Below are positions 11,372 to 24,200 of a DNA stretch of 64,000 nucleotides, in pieces (within the stretch, counting starts at the first letter, position 1; each line of letters opens with the position of its first letter). The notes beneath the pieces were generated by a model that had not been told where the DNA came from, searched no databases, and worked only from the letters and a program-made list of their open reading frames with translations. The position numbers and the translations under genes were made by a program. The DNA comes from Entonaema liquescens (taxonomy: Eukaryota; Ascomycota; Sordariomycetes; Xylariales; Xylariaceae), in the NCBI GenBank assembly GCA_902805475.1, contig CADCSX010000003.1, positions 2,170,001 to 2,234,000 on the forward strand, read 5' to 3'.

Positions 11372-12632
11372 ATGGGAGGGAGGCACTGTGTCATTTTCCC
11401 GTTACGACTCACCATGTTTTCCCTTTTCCTCCCCAGTGTAATGGGTCGGTTGTAACTCGCAAAGTCATTCCCGGAGCAATCGATATATTCCATAAATGAC
11501 GCTGGTCTCTATACGCTCTCGCTCTCATCGGTTGCGGTGGACCTGCAAAGTGAAGACGCAAGTTTGATTTTGGAAGCATGGGAGGGGAGTGGCGTACTGG
11601 GACGAAATCTGTACGAATTGATATTACAGAACGTAAAAGAGAACTCGATGCATTGGGTCACGCTACCAAGGGACCAGCGGAGCCTCGCATTGTAGTCTGT
11701 TTTTTTCTCGTTCACGAGGCATTTCCCCGTCTATTGTTCCCCATTAATAAGAATGATGATTAACACCATGTCCTGATATGATGGTGGCGCTTGTGAAGCC
11801 CTGGTGGGATGTTCTCAATATATGGTCCTGTTTCCCTTTTTACGCTGGTATTACGAGATAGAATGAGATTGGAAGGCTTCGTATTCCACAGCAGTAGTAT
11901 TTGTTTGCAACATGAGATTCGTTTTAGATTTTTTTGGTTATAGGAGATAAGATCTTGCGTAATTGTATACAACCGTGGCTGTGAGTTACCCTCACATATG
12001 TTAGGTAGTGCCCTTGCTATAGCGGGAGTAGACTATCAAGAAAATAGGGACTTGAGGTAGCCCATAACGCTAGCGGTGAATAAATTCGTAATTGCTTGTG
12101 CCACTATAATAATCCGGTGTCCTCCCTAACTTAGCGACCTAGTTACTACTAACTATAGTTAATTAGTATAGGCTTGTTTATACTGACAACCTTCTGGAAG
12201 TTTATTATTTTCCCCTTTGAACTACCTATAACTATATGTAGCAAATATGTAATTAGATTATTCAACTGTTGGTGCACAAGTACATAAATGATGGCATGGC
12301 CACAGATAAGGCAGCTTTGTAGTACTTTTCCATTTGAGGCTTAGCTTTCCAATTTTGTTTTTAATTTTTTTCTTTTTTATCTTGTGTCGCCGTGATTTTA
12401 ATCAAAGTCGGGGGTAGTAAAATGAAATGATGGGGATAAGGAAAAAAGGATATGGAATGGCCCCACGTAAAGCCGGGATCGGCAATGCTGGGACCCCGAC
12501 GCTCGTAATATATTTCAACGGAGAGGTCTTCGAGGTCTCCTCACCGACAACATAATTTCGGAATTGGACCGCCAGACCGGGGGAAACGTGTCCAAGACCT
12601 CCCATTCCCTGCTAATTGATCCTCGACCCAAA
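11372..12632. other. intergenic spacer, arf1 to gcv1
   Basis: Holds the arf1 3' region and the gcv1 upstream region. No other gene is supported. The gcv1 frame is open upstream to 12564 but has no ATG before 12633. Confidence 0.5.
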
Positions 12633-14078
12633 ATGAAATCTTCAGGGATTCTTGTCACAGCTCAGAAGGGCCTACCAGTGCTCCGAGCGCCTCTTCAACG
12701 GCAACCCCGTCTCTTCACCCGAGCGGCGTCTTCCTCGGCTTCTGAGACAAGCGCCTCGGTAAGGATAATTGCTTCACGAACATACCCTCGACCACGTGTA
12801 TTATCTACTACCCGCTCTCTCGTCCCCGTTCATAGCCGTCGGAGCTATGCTTCAGCCCCGACAACAGGAGCCGAATCTCTAAAGAAAACTGCCCTCTACG
12901 ATCTCCATGTCTCCCACGGCGCTAAGATCGTGCCCTTCGGTGGCTACTACATGCCGCTCCAGTACGGCGGGCTAAGCGTTATTGCCTCCCACCACTTCAC
13001 ACGGAGCCATGCCTCGCTTTTCGACGTCGGACACATGGTCCAGCACCGGTTCGAGGGTCCTGGCGCTACAGCTTTTCTCCAACGAATCACTCCCGCCGGC
13101 CTCGAAAGTCTCCCCGTCAACTCCAGCACCCTCAGCGCACTGCTGCTTCCTGGCACCGGCGGCATTGTCGACGACACCATCATAACCAAGCTCGGCGAGA
13201 ATTCCTTTTACGTTGTCACCAACGCCGGGTGTCGGGATAAGGACCTCGCTTACCTTGGCGAACAGCTGGGGCAATGGGAGAAAGAGGGCCGTCCCGCTGT
13301 TAATCACAAGGTCCTCGAGGGTCAGGGCTTGATCGCTCTGCAAGGCCCGCTTTCTGAGCAGATCCTCGAGCAGATCCTCGCCAATCCTAAAGAGACAGAT
13401 CTCCACGGCCTGTTCTTCGGACAATGCCGCTCCGTCACGCTGAAGCTACAAGACGGTCGAGAGGTGTCTGGTATCCTAGTCAGCAGAGGTGGATATACCG
13501 GTGAAGACGGCTTCGAAATCTCCATCCCTGAGGAACACACCGTCGCTGTAACCGAAACACTTCTGCAATCCGCTGGTCCGGAGAAATTACAACTGGCAGG
13601 TCTAGGCGCCCGCGATACCCTGCGTCTGGAGGCCGGCATGTGTCTGTACGGGCACGACCTCAACGAGGACACCACGCCCGTCGAGGGCGCGCTGAGCTGG
13701 ATCATCCCCGAGCAGCGCCGCAGCGAGACAGATATCGCCAGGGGCGCGTTCCACGGCGCGAGCACCATCCTCAGCCAACTGACGCCCAAGAGCAAAGGCG
13801 GCGCCGGTGTCGACCGCCGGCGCATCGGGCTGACGGTCGAGGGGGCGCCGGCGCGCGAGGGGGCCGAGATCCAGGACGAGCAGGGCGCGAGGGTCGGCGT
13901 CGTGACCAGCGGGTGTCCTAGCCCGACGCTGGGCAAGAACATCGCCATGGGGTATGTGAAGAACGGCCTGCATAAGGCGGGCACCAAGCTCCAGGTTAGT
14001 GTGCGAGGACGCCCGCGGCCGGCGGTTGTTACGCGGATGCCGTTTGTGCCGAGTAAGTACTGGAGAGGGAAGGCCTGA
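12633..14078 (+). CDS. gcv1: mitochondrial aminomethyltransferase, glycine cleavage T protein
   Basis: T protein of the mitochondrial glycine cleavage system. It transfers the aminomethyl carbon from the lipoyl H protein to tetrahydrofolate, releasing ammonia. It is a single exon of 481 aa. The first ~75 residues are rich in Arg, Ser and Ala and lack acidic residues, as in a mitochondrial presequence. The GCV_T fold begins near KKTALYDLHVSHGAKIVPFGGYY-like sequence (about 84-105) and includes LFDVGHMVQHRF, NAGCRDKDLAYL, SRGGYTGEDGFEI and LRLEAGMCLYGHDL. The C-terminal barrel carries the PTLGKNIAMGYV segment. Fungal homologues are usually 450-490 aa. The 3' third (about 13620-14060) is much more G/C-rich than the start. 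The gene faces the WD40 gene tail to tail. Confidence 0.96.
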   Translation: MKSSGILVTAQKGLPVLRAPLQRQPRLFTRAASSSASETSASVRIIASRTYPRPRVLSTTRSLVPVHSRRSYASAPTTGAESLKKTALYDLHVSHGAKIVPFGGYYMPLQYGGLSVIASHHFTRSHASLFDVGHMVQHRFEGPGATAFLQRITPAGLESLPVNSSTLSALLLPGTGGIVDDTIITKLGENSFYVVTNAGCRDKDLAYLGEQLGQWEKEGRPAVNHKVLEGQGLIALQGPLSEQILEQILANPKETDLHGLFFGQCRSVTLKLQDGREVSGILVSRGGYTGEDGFEISIPEEHTVAVTETLLQSAGPEKLQLAGLGARDTLRLEAGMCLYGHDLNEDTTPVEGALSWIIPEQRRSETDIARGAFHGASTILSQLTPKSKGGAGVDRRRIGLTVEGAPAREGAEIQDEQGARVGVVTSGCPSPTLGKNIAMGYVKNGLHKAGTKLQVSVRGRPRPAVVTRMPFVPSKYWRGKA

Positions 14079-15539
14079 GTTACTATATCTCGACGATATA
14101 ACCCGTAAACGCCCAGCTAGAATGGCCTGGTAAGATAGGGAAAGGTGTTGTTTATATGATGATGAACCAGGTATAAAGGACATGGGGCAGGAATAGCGTC
14201 AGTAAGTAGGTTTGCATTTTTCAGGAGCACTTTGAGACTTTCAACAATCCAGGGGCGTCGGGGGTAGCATAAACTACGTGTGGCGCACATATCGTGACAG
14301 AAAAACGCATAGGTAGATGAGATAGATACCCTCAACGAAAGATCTAACGTTACGGTCACTGTTCTATATTAGGTGCTTTTAATTACCATGCTCCTAGTTT
14401 GATTTGCTGGATGGTATGGCTTGTCCAGCTTGTAACTATATGTTTAAGGGGCTACTTCTACTATAGAGGCCTGGCGAAAGGATGGATCAACTATAGGCTC
14501 TACATCTGGTTGTGGGGATACAAAACGACAGTGTCTTCAATACACGAAGGTAGTATGTCACGATATATCAAGCGTTCTTCTAGTGGTGCTATGTGGCTAT
14601 TCCTTTTAAATATTTATTCGGGTTGACTACTAAAGTATGTGGCAGAGTCAAAACAATTAGACCTCTCAAGACATCAATACTACTCGATGGCTTCCGAACA
14701 ATTATCCTCCATAATTTCATAGAATCAACTAAGCCAAAGAAAAGCACCTGCTTGACAAGGGGCATGGGAGACTTAGCATACCCAAGCAGAAGTACTAGTT
14801 GCTTTGATACGCCGATCTTTATGAAGCCTTACAAAGAAAGGAGGGGACGGTAGAATAGAAGAACAACAAGGCAAATGGATAGATAATATACGCGTGGTAA
14901 ATTGTGATAGATCCTAGTAGAAGAGCGTATATATATATATGATATGATACGGTACGATATCCTCCTTCGATCTGCCTCTGTCTTGCTTCTACCCTGTCTC
15001 TGAAAACCACACGCATCTGTCTAAGTCTCGTCGTCAAGCATATTACTCGTGCCCCGCAAGTATCTGCCGATATATGCCATGTCATAAATAAAAAAGAAAG
15101 AAGTGGATATCAGTACAAGACGTTTCGCCCTGAGCCCGCCCTGTGTGGACCTTCGCACTGGTTTACGTATACAAAACTCTAAGCGAAGCGAGGAGCGGAG
15201 GATATATACTGATAGTCCGGCTATGTCCACTTGTGTTTTCTTAGTTCGGGCCTGTCCCAATAACAAGAATCTGCCCGTTCTGTCTCCCGGAGGCTGGGCT
15301 CTTTTCTTTCCATCCTGTCTCTCATGATATAAATAATGTACGTAATGAATCCCCTCGGGCTACCTAATAGTAAGCGGCATGTATTCCCATTAGGAACGAA
15401 TAAACAAAAGTGAACGAAGAGAGAGAGAGAGAGAGAGCAATGAACCAATGCCGTCGCTTGCTGCCCGTTTAAATGCTTGGATATCCTAATAACGCCTTCC
15501 TATCAATCCCTTCTCCTTCTCATCCCTATATACGTCGCA
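14079..15539. other. intergenic spacer, convergent gcv1 and WD40 gene ends
   Basis: 1.46 kb of 3' flanks. A (GA)n tract lies at 15419-15437 and a TA-rich tract at 14928-14941. No gene is supported on either strand. Confidence 0.5.
15419..15437. repeat. GA dinucleotide microsatellite
   Basis: About nine GA units in a row, 100 bp outside the 3' end of the WD40 gene. Confidence 0.85.
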
Positions 15540-17579
15540 TCAGAAGGTCCAGTCTTCCGACATGGCCGCATGCCTCCGTTTATGTGTTAGGGTTTGCTGC
15601 GAGCCTGATGCTGCCACGATTTGTTCCGGGCTTTGCATCCAGTCAAACCCCGGGGTCCGCCACCAGTTCCCGGGTTCCCTGTAAGTCTGTGCGTAATCGA
15701 AGTTATCTTCTGCCCCAGCATCACACCGTTCCAAGCGCATGACGCCTCCTCGGGATAGATCACATGACAAAGCAATTAGGTCTTGTCCTCCATTGGCGAA
15801 AGCAACGCCACCGAGTTCGCCAAATATGTCGACTGTCTGTCTCGTATTGAACGTCTGGGCGTCAATTAAATTGACGAAATCGGCTTCCTCGGCGGCGACC
15901 AGAATTCTCTTGCCAGATCCAAGAGGGGAAAACCGTAAGCTGCGGGCACCTGCCATCTCAGTCCGCACCACGGCAACTGAAGTACTTTCTCCTTTACTGT
16001 TTTTCCATTTGCGGGCATCCCATATTCTAATACTCCTGTCTTGGTTTCCAGTGGCGACAGTCCAGCCATCTGGTGCCCAGTCGCAGGCGAAGCCGTAATC
16101 CCTATGACCTTCGAGGCTTTGGAGGATCTCACCAGTCTCCGCATCGGCAATAAGTACATTTTGCACGTCCCCAACTATGACGCGAAGCCTCATATCCGGG
16201 CTTAAGGCAGAGCAATTCATTGCGGAGTCGTACATGATTTCCGACGTGACTTTATTTCTGGACAGATCCACCACCCGAAAACCAAAGTCGTTGGAAGCAA
16301 AGGCGGCTAACGGAGCGGATGAGTGCCGAGACGGGTGTATTTGTACGTGGTTGGTGATACCGCTATTATGATTAGTTAACAGCCCCTCGTGTGCCTCGAG
16401 GTCTCCCGAGGAGTTTAGGTTACGGTAACGATAAGTCCCGTAAAATCCACCAGCGATTAAGATGTCCTCGGTGGCGGCTAGTGTAGATACGTGGGCGCCG
16501 GTTTGACTGTCGAAGCGCATCGCTACTTTATCTCGTCCCGTAGTAGGGTCATGCTCCTTGATCGTAGTGAAGCTTGGGTAGAATGCCCTCGTTCGCGATG
16601 CGACGCCTAGGATGTTGCGAAGCTGGAAATGCAGCAAGCGAACATCGCGCCTGATATCCATGCTCTTATATCTAAAGTAATCCTCGACAGGACGTAGTAG
16701 CCTGTCAGACGAATCAGTATGCAACGAATCTGAATTCGGCTTGTTCACATAGTTGTGAAAAGTCGCCATACGACGACGTCGCGCTATATTCCTTGTTACT
16801 CCTAGATCCCTCCAACTGATACCTTGGAGATCGTACAGGTCACCCCTCAGCTGCTTGTAATCTACTCGGCGTGGGCATTCCCGGGCCAGTCGGCTAATTT
16901 GTTGAAAGGACGGCACAGGTCCATTCGCTCGTAGTTGCATGTCTGCATTGCTCTGCCACTCCCAGAGCTCAAGAAACTGCATGACGTGCGGGTTCTCGGG
17001 ACCAAGCGACATGGGATTCGCATTGCTAAGGGCCATAGGGTGAAGACCAGTATTCGCGACGGCATCTATGTCATCTTCGGCAGGGTCTGGAGCCTCTGGC
17101 AGTGGCAGTGGTAATGGTAGGAGTGTTTGTGAGGGTGTGATGGTAACTAAATCGGTATCAATAGGTGGCGAAGGTTGAATTGGTGTCCCAAGGTGGTTAA
17201 TGAGCGCATATTCGACAGGCGCTATAACGTGACCTTGCTCGTCTGGATCTTCCATAGTGAGATCGTTTAAGGGCGCGCCGCCCTCTTCGATATCGACGTC
17301 CAACATTTCGTGGTTATTGCCGGCGATACTACTACCGGCGTCATCACTATCCTCAAAGACTTGGGTGCTGTCGGAATCGGAGTCAAAGTCAGCATGCGCT
17401 GTAGGTGTCGGGGCGTATGAAGATGACGACTGGTAGTCATTCATAGAACTGTCAGTGTCAGGGTCAGGTAGATCGACTTCAGCAATTTGAGGCTGAGAAG
17501 ATGAGAAGGCATCTTGGTCGATCTGAGGACGGTCTGGAGCGAGGAATGGAGAGATGGGTGGGGAATTAGTAGGGCGCAT
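15540..17579 (-). CDS. WD40-repeat protein of the SPBC2A9.03 type
   Basis: Intronless, 679 aa, encoding a conserved fungal WD-repeat protein of unknown function (S. pombe C2A9.03 group). The first ~190 residues are acidic and low in complexity (many Asp, Ser and Pro), probably disordered. A conserved region before the propeller includes QISRLARECPRRVDYKQL and the basic NIARRRRMATF. Beta-propeller blades occupy about 370-640. The clearest is GHRDYGFACDWAPDGWTV followed by ATGNQDRSIRIWDARKW. The C-terminus ends with a Trp-rich segment (EPGNWWRTPGFDWM) and MSEDWTF. No catalytic domain is visible, so a scaffolding role is only inferred. The start ATG at 17579 is the first in the frame. Confidence 0.9.
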   Translation of the reverse strand: MRPTNSPPISPFLAPDRPQIDQDAFSSSQPQIAEVDLPDPDTDSSMNDYQSSSSYAPTPTAHADFDSDSDSTQVFEDSDDAGSSIAGNNHEMLDVDIEEGGAPLNDLTMEDPDEQGHVIAPVEYALINHLGTPIQPSPPIDTDLVTITPSQTLLPLPLPLPEAPDPAEDDIDAVANTGLHPMALSNANPMSLGPENPHVMQFLELWEWQSNADMQLRANGPVPSFQQISRLARECPRRVDYKQLRGDLYDLQGISWRDLGVTRNIARRRRMATFHNYVNKPNSDSLHTDSSDRLLRPVEDYFRYKSMDIRRDVRLLHFQLRNILGVASRTRAFYPSFTTIKEHDPTTGRDKVAMRFDSQTGAHVSTLAATEDILIAGGFYGTYRYRNLNSSGDLEAHEGLLTNHNSGITNHVQIHPSRHSSAPLAAFASNDFGFRVVDLSRNKVTSEIMYDSAMNCSALSPDMRLRVIVGDVQNVLIADAETGEILQSLEGHRDYGFACDWAPDGWTVATGNQDRSIRIWDARKWKNSKGESTSVAVVRTEMAGARSLRFSPLGSGKRILVAAEEADFVNLIDAQTFNTRQTVDIFGELGGVAFANGGQDLIALSCDLSRGGVMRLERCDAGAEDNFDYAQTYREPGNWWRTPGFDWMQSPEQIVAASGSQQTLTHKRRHAAMSEDWTF

Positions 17580-18002
17580 CGTTGTTGGAGGTGCTCAAGT
17601 CATTTGGTTGGAAATTCGAGCCTAACCGCTCTGGTTTGGGGGTTCACATAAGATGAACCTGTGTTGCTTTTCTGTTTCTGTCGTGCAGACAGATCCTATT
17701 GGTTCATAAAAATAAGGAGGTAACGAGGTATACATGTAATCATGTAATCAAGTAATCATGTAGCTGTGTAGTTGTGTAGCTATAGTCACTGTAGTAGTGT
17801 TATTAAAGTGGTTAAGAGGTAGTGTGCAGTGTAGATGGATGAACGGGATGGATGGCGGATCTTCAGCAGGACGCCAAGATGGGTCAAGGCAGCGATCCCT
17901 AGTTTGCGGCTATCGAGGGTGGTATACAGTAGCGTGAACCTTTTTTATTGTAGATACACTTTATAATTGTACCTCTAGTAGGATAGATAAAGAGGGTCAG
18001 CG

Positions 18003-18030
18003 GGGTTATGGGTTATGGGTTATGGGTTAT
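18003..18030. repeat. (GGGTTAT)4 tandem repeat
   Basis: Four perfect 7-bp units. They look telomere-like but differ from the fungal TTAGGG unit and lie inside the chromosome. Confidence 0.9.
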
Positions 18031-18346
18031 ATATCGTATAAGAAATAAGAAAACAGACTAGTAAAAGCGACTAGTTAACGTATATAGTAGTTTAATAGTG
18101 TACCTACTACCTACCTACCTATGTATTGACCATTGACAATTGACAAAAAGAGGTAGACCATAAGCAACCCACGTTTCATACCTGAACTTAAACTTATATG
18201 GCTTACATTTGGGCGATGCGTTGGGTCAACCGATTGGTATAAATGCGTATGTAGTTACATAAGAGTTAGAAATTGCGAGACGGCATGCGTACCCAATCGA
18301 TCGATGTAGGTACTATGTAAGATAAAGGGAGCGTATCAGGCTTTGT

Positions 18347-18404
18347 TGCTACTGCTACTGCTACCGCTGCCGCTGCCGCTGCCGCTTGTTGCTGCTACTG
18401 CTAC
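18347..18404. repeat. TGCTAC/CGCTGC trinucleotide-type repeat
   Basis: A 58-bp run of triplets alternating GCT, ACT, ACC and GCC. It is not in a gene I can support. It reads as Ala/Thr/Leu or Cys runs depending on frame, and stops follow soon after. Confidence 0.85.
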
Positions 18405-19410
18405 ATTGTGATGACGACGGATTGGGGGAAAATGGATGGTCTACTGATAGAGAGAGATACGGGGTTGTCGATGCCCCATTATGCTAGGTTAGTGGAGAAC
18501 AAATGCAAATACAGGACCAATATGACGACCACGCCACGGCTGTGACTGCAGCTGTATGTGTCGCCAAAGAGGTACAAGACCATAAATACATCGGTAGGTA
18601 GGTAAATACGTAAATACATGTTACATATAAGTGTATCTACCTTACCCACCGATTTCCATAGGCGGAAAGTTTGGGGGTCTTTGGAGTAAGAGCCATTTTT
18701 GGACTGACTTACATGGTACGTACATAATATATACATACTACCTGCATACCTACGGGGGGCCGTTATTGCAGTATAGATGTACTTACATGGTAGGTACCCT
18801 TGGAGTAAGTAAAAACGGAATCCATCATCTCCCGTACCTACCTCAAGGTATAACGTATAACATCACATGTCCTAGTTCCAGGTTCAAACTTTGTAATTCG
18901 GAATTAAGCATTCAAAGGACACCTTGACCTTGATTTATTTCACATTTTCCATTTTCAGAAAATACCTTATCCAGCATACATATAAATAATGGGCTGTACT
19001 GTATGTTGGTGCATTATGTTACTATATACCTATATGCCCAATCCCTTATGGTAATCCCCCATCCCTCTTTTGATTTAGGAACGTCAATGCCTCAAATTTC
19101 AACTATGATATATCACTTTTTTAATCCTGGCAACCCGTCCTTATGATGAACCACTCGTCCAAGTCACAAAATAGAAAGCTATTGTTCTCCATAACTACCT
19201 AACCTAGTAGTCTACCTAAGGTATAAACCCTCCCTTTTCTCAACCGGTGAGGCAGTGGCTTCTCAGTTGACAAGTCAGTATTCCAATGCTATATATTATA
19301 TTATATATTACTGAAGTGCTTCGCCGGGTAAGACACCAAAACTGAGAAGCTTGATTGACGGGATCAAAATTTTCCCTTCGCACGGTTCCCGTCGAGTCTT
19401 CATTCGCCGT

Positions 19411-19452
19411 GGCCCGTGATCCATGGCCCGTGATCCATGGCCCATGACCCAT
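19411..19452. repeat. 14-bp tandem repeat, three copies
   Basis: The unit GGCCCGTGATCCAT occurs twice exactly, and a third time with two changes (GGCCCATGACCCAT). Confidence 0.9.
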
Positions 19453-21286
19453 TGGGGGGGGAGGAGGGGGCCGAGAAATAAGACTCCAGGAAACAGAGAG
19501 TGAGAAAGAGAGAGAAAGAGGGCCTGGGGTCGACGGGCCCCGCAACGTCCATAAGCGTAATATGTACTCTCCCGAAAGGACTCACCGCCGGCACACAAGT
19601 TATTAACCGAACCTTATGGAATCCGAGGCGGCAGAGGTCCGAAACAGGATGGACTGAGGAACGAAACTAATAAGCCCAACAACCCTTCGGTACCAAGCAT
19701 ACGGCACTGGGGAAAGGAGAATGGCTTGAAATGGGCCAGCCCTGCACACCCCGCACCCGAACCCCTCGACAATTGTGTACGCGCAATTAACTCCATCGCT
19801 AATTTTGAAGCGGACCGTCGCCCCAAAATTACAACTCTTTGGGACCAGCACCGCTGATCTGCGTGGATCAGGACAAAAACCCCCCCCGTCAACAGACAAA
19901 ATCTCGCGAGGCGACGCGCCGCTAATATCTTCCCGGCTTCCGCCACTACTATTTGTGGGTGGTTGTACAGCATGATCGATTAGGGTCTATTTTACGCCGG
20001 CATGTCCCATCGTCATCTCGACTTACCACTATTGTGTAGTTCTCGCAACGCTACTTAAATTATCCTTCTCCTTCTCGCCGGTCCCCAGAATCGGTTGGCC
20101 CGTACGAAACCGGAGCGCGCTCCTCTCCCCTTCTTTTTCTTTTCTTTTCGTTGCTCTCGTGTCTCATCTCTTGGTCTTGTCGTACCTTGAGGCGGAACAC
20201 GGGTAACTGCAGTGTAGCATTGGCCGATTCTGATCTCACAGTCTGAGCCTAAGATCGCTTCCCAATGCGGCCCTTCGCAGTCTTAGAACGTACTTGGTCC
20301 CCTAGCCGTGATACTCTACGCTGACGATGTCTTCGACTTGCCACCAACCACGCTTATCACCACATTCCCGGATACTGGGTCTTGTGGCTGCTGGGGATCG
20401 CCTCTCCCATGTTCGTTTTCTCCCCATCGCCTGCAAGTTGGTCTGTGGTCGACTACAAGGAGTAACCCAGTTCTGACCATAAGCAAATCCTTCACCGAGA
20501 TGCCTCGACGTCGTTCCTTCGGTAAGGTTCGTGGCTTACGGAGAGTTACCTCCTAATAGTCACAACAATTACGAGAAGACGTCATATTGCTTGATCTTCG
20601 TAGCAAAGCATACGGGTCGTAATTGTCATATCACCTTCCGTCCGTCTGGGGGCGGGTTAGTCCTCTTCGGATTTCCAGTCTACACGAGCAACTAAAATGA
20701 GTCATCCTTTTTAGCCTCTCGTGTGTGCTCTGTCACAAATATGCCTTGCTACATGAGAATTTCCACGCCGTAGCACGCGCGTGCGAGATCTCGTCGCACG
20801 GCCCTAAACTGAGCAGTGAACGAAGGTCCTGTAGCTGTCCAATCGTAATACGGGTTTAGCTTCCGACCCCGAAGCTGGTTACTACCGTGATCGCACAGCT
20901 TTGCCGTACGAAGTATTCTGTACGACGGCGATTTGGCTATCGATCGTAGTATAACGTCACAAATTGTTAGCCATGTGCGTATACCGGAAGAATAGAAACA
21001 ACAGATGAAGCAACATGGTAAGTCCGTACAGCATGATATGTATACTGTCCTATTAGTTTTATGACATGACGGAACCTAACGAGCTACGTTATGTACAAAA
21101 AGCTTAACGACGCCTATTGCTCCTCAGTTCTCTACATATATCTCAATCCATGCTATTGAATTCTGCATTATAGGATCTACACTTCGGGGAGACAACCGCT
21201 GCCCGAGTCTTTCCATGACAGCACCCATTCTCCTATATAATAAATGAATAACTTCATAATACTCAACACGTAACCCCACCCCCCTT

Positions 21287-24200
21287 TCATGCGTCCGAAT
21301 AGTACTGGTCGTCGTAAGAGTGATGGTACGGTGCATTAGGACCTGAAGGAGGCCAAGCTCCGCTTGCTACATTCTCCCTTGATCCCCAGTAGTTGTCCCT
21401 GATGCGGCGTTCCCGCTCGAACTCGGCCCATCGTTTCATAGTAATCTTGCTGCTATCGAACTCGCCTTCGTATTCGATACCGGCTTTCTTTGTCTTTTCT
21501 CCCGCAGTCTTTCGAGTGTCACCCCATGAGAAGTCATCAAATTTCCAGAAAGCGTACGTCGGGAGTACAAAATTCCAGATTGGTAGGGATAGGAGGTAAA
21601 TAAACATCCACACGACGTAGGACCACGAATGAGCTGTGACAACGATGAGGGCGGCAGGAAGACCAAGAATCAGACCAAGGAGTATTAGTGGAATAACTTG
21701 TACGGGGCCAATAATAGAGGAAATAACTGCAATGATGTTAGAATGAAAATACAACTTCGGAGGTTAGGGATATAGTATAAACCTACCAACATAGAACGTG
21801 AAAGCGATGGCGGCTGGAAGCACCAAAGTGCCCACCAACTCGATGAAGATGACAAATTGCATACTAAAGCAGAATGTACCACAGAGATCCTTAACGAGGA
21901 CTAGTTCCATCAAGTTATGGATCGTGGAGTTAATCCATCTTCGTCGTTGGGAGAGCAGAACGCTGAATTCATCGGGGACAGTTGTTTTGCAGACGGCCTG
22001 AGGGACGAAGACTTGCTTGCGCTTGGGGAAAGTTCGAAGCATGAGAGTAGTCAAGTATCGATCCTCTCCAAGAAGCAAAAGATTCTTTCGGTGCAGAGTA
22101 TCAACGACGTTTTCTGAATAGTGCTCGACGACGTCCGGGTTAGCGAGGATAGGAACCCAGTAATTCTGCGCACCCTTGGGGGCCTTGATACGGTACATGC
22201 AGAAACAACCGGGAAGACAGGTGACACCACCAAAAACGGATTCGAAGGACTTCGACAAGTGATGCGAGACGAAATATTCGAAAACTTGAATGGCAGATAC
22301 CCAACTTTGTCTCTTGTTGGCAATCTTGGTCTCACCGCAGAGTCCCATGATTTCGGGATCGCGAACCAGTGCACAAAGCATATGAGTGAGACTGTCGGGG
22401 AACACCTTGGTATCGGCATCCACCATGAGTACCGCTTCGTAATAATCAGGTGAAATACCAGTTACTTTCCAAAGTCCATTGAACATCTCGAATTCGAGTT
22501 CCGTCATGCGCTCGTCGAACATAACCTTCTGTAAGAAAGACATCAGAATGATTTGACTGTCGCGTTTGCCTCGGTTACCGGGTTTAGACTTGGTTGCTTC
22601 ATCGGGTGTACCACACTTTACCACCAGCATCATGGGAACCCTCTGCTGTTTTTCTACTGGAATGGCGGACTTAGCGCCGTAGTCGTAGAACCCAGCGTAG
22701 ACCTTGGCCATGTTGTGCCGCTTCGATCCACTGGCTACGGCTACGTACGAGAACCCTTGAACTTCATCGATAGGGACAGTGTGATCCTTCATCATACCAA
22801 GAACAAATTCGGGTGTCGTCATCTTCTCGCCCTTACCCTTGATCATACCGTCGCAGATAACGAGGATGACTTTGTGGCTGTTCGGATAATCTGTCATGGC
22901 AATCGAGTCTAGCGTAGTTCTGATACCCATTTCACCTTCGGAATAGGCTGTAACAAGGCAGATGGAGTGAATCAAAGGGAAGCCGAAAGGCTGGTAATCA
23001 GAAGGCGGCTGAGGCACCACCGCTTCATGTATGAACCCAGCAGGGCCGTAACCGTCCATCGGGCTGGCTGTACTACCGTACGGGTCGGAACGAAGCATAC
23101 TTGTCCTGCTATCGTTGCCCTGCTTGTACATCGAATTGGGGTGAAGTAGAGGCCCAGTCGAGGCTTGGCTTGCCATAGTAGTCGGCTGTGGTCGCCTGGG
23201 GTTCCTATCGGTACCATAAACGGCTGAGAATCGAGATGTCGTTGGTAAGAATGTGCTAGTTCGTTTGCTAGTTCTATCAGAACCCATATAGCTACTACCC
23301 ACATCTCCAGGCATACGTGGCGGTGCGCGGTAGATATCCTCGGTCCAGTCCTCGATTTGTCGATTCCGCTTCTTCTTATCGGCTGTTTGTGAGGTTTTGA
23401 TAGCAGCATACTTGCGACTGATGAACCACTGGAATATCAACGCCAAACAAAATCTTGCTACAACCACGGACAAAATCAAGATTAGAGACACGTAAAGAAC
23501 CACCTGGGACGCAATGCATCCGACGGTATCTGTATCCACGGTTCCAACCTTTGCAATCTCTTCAAGGCACCCGGCTAGCTGTTTGTCGCCGGGTTTCTGA
23601 AATGCTCGGGTGATATCGCGCCCACGAATTGCTTGATTGGCAGGGGAGTTCTTGTCTCGCAACTCCTTGAACCGGCCGGGAATCTTGACTTCGTCTTCGT
23701 TGAGCCAGTTGAGAAGATCTAGGTCCAGGACATTACCAGAGTAAACAACCAAGTTGCGCGAACTGTTCTTTATATCGTCCCAAGTAAAGAACACGTCACC
23801 GGTGCTGTGAAGCTGGAGATAGAATGTGTCTCTAGATTTCTGAGTGGTGTGGCATGCGTAACCGGGACTGTCGTACGGCCAAGTGAAATTAGGCTTCGAT
23901 GAGCCATCCTGATTAAACGCCGTGCACGGATAATACCAGGCGAGCTCGTCCGGGTCGTTGGCGTTATGTGGAACATCCGAATTATCTGCCAATGTGATAA
24001 GGCCCTTGCATTTCCCATTAACGTTCTGGAAGAGAAAGCTGCCGTCCATACCACCGTATTTGGTAGGCAAATCATATAAAACGTTGGCAAAATCACCATT
24101 CTGACGAAGTGGGATACCCTGTGCCGGTGGGTGACCGGATTTCGTTAGATCGTAGGCGGTACCATGAAATATCATGTAACCGGTAGAAACGTCGTTGATG

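Larger units (their letters stand above)
17580..21286. other. 3.7-kb gene-free region between WD40 and chitin synthase genes
   Basis: No supportable gene. It holds several short tandem repeats listed separately, and many copies of TACCTA/TAGGTA words (18101-18124, 18593-18603, 18835-18845). The part from 19300 to 20560 is more G/C-rich. It includes a 98-aa and a 119-aa overlapping minus-strand frame (19603-19973) and an 82-aa plus frame (20308-20556), none with a recognisable family. It may hold the 3' end of the chitin synthase transcript and a decayed element. Confidence 0.5.

Noticed and set aside
13322..14183. Two long minus-strand open frames opposite gcv1
   Set aside because: Shadows of a G/C-rich exon with composition typical of antisense frames.
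20500..20556. Peptide resembling the MPRRRSFGKVR start of some integrases
   Set aside because: Only about 15 residues, ends within 20 codons, and no catalytic region follows in any frame.
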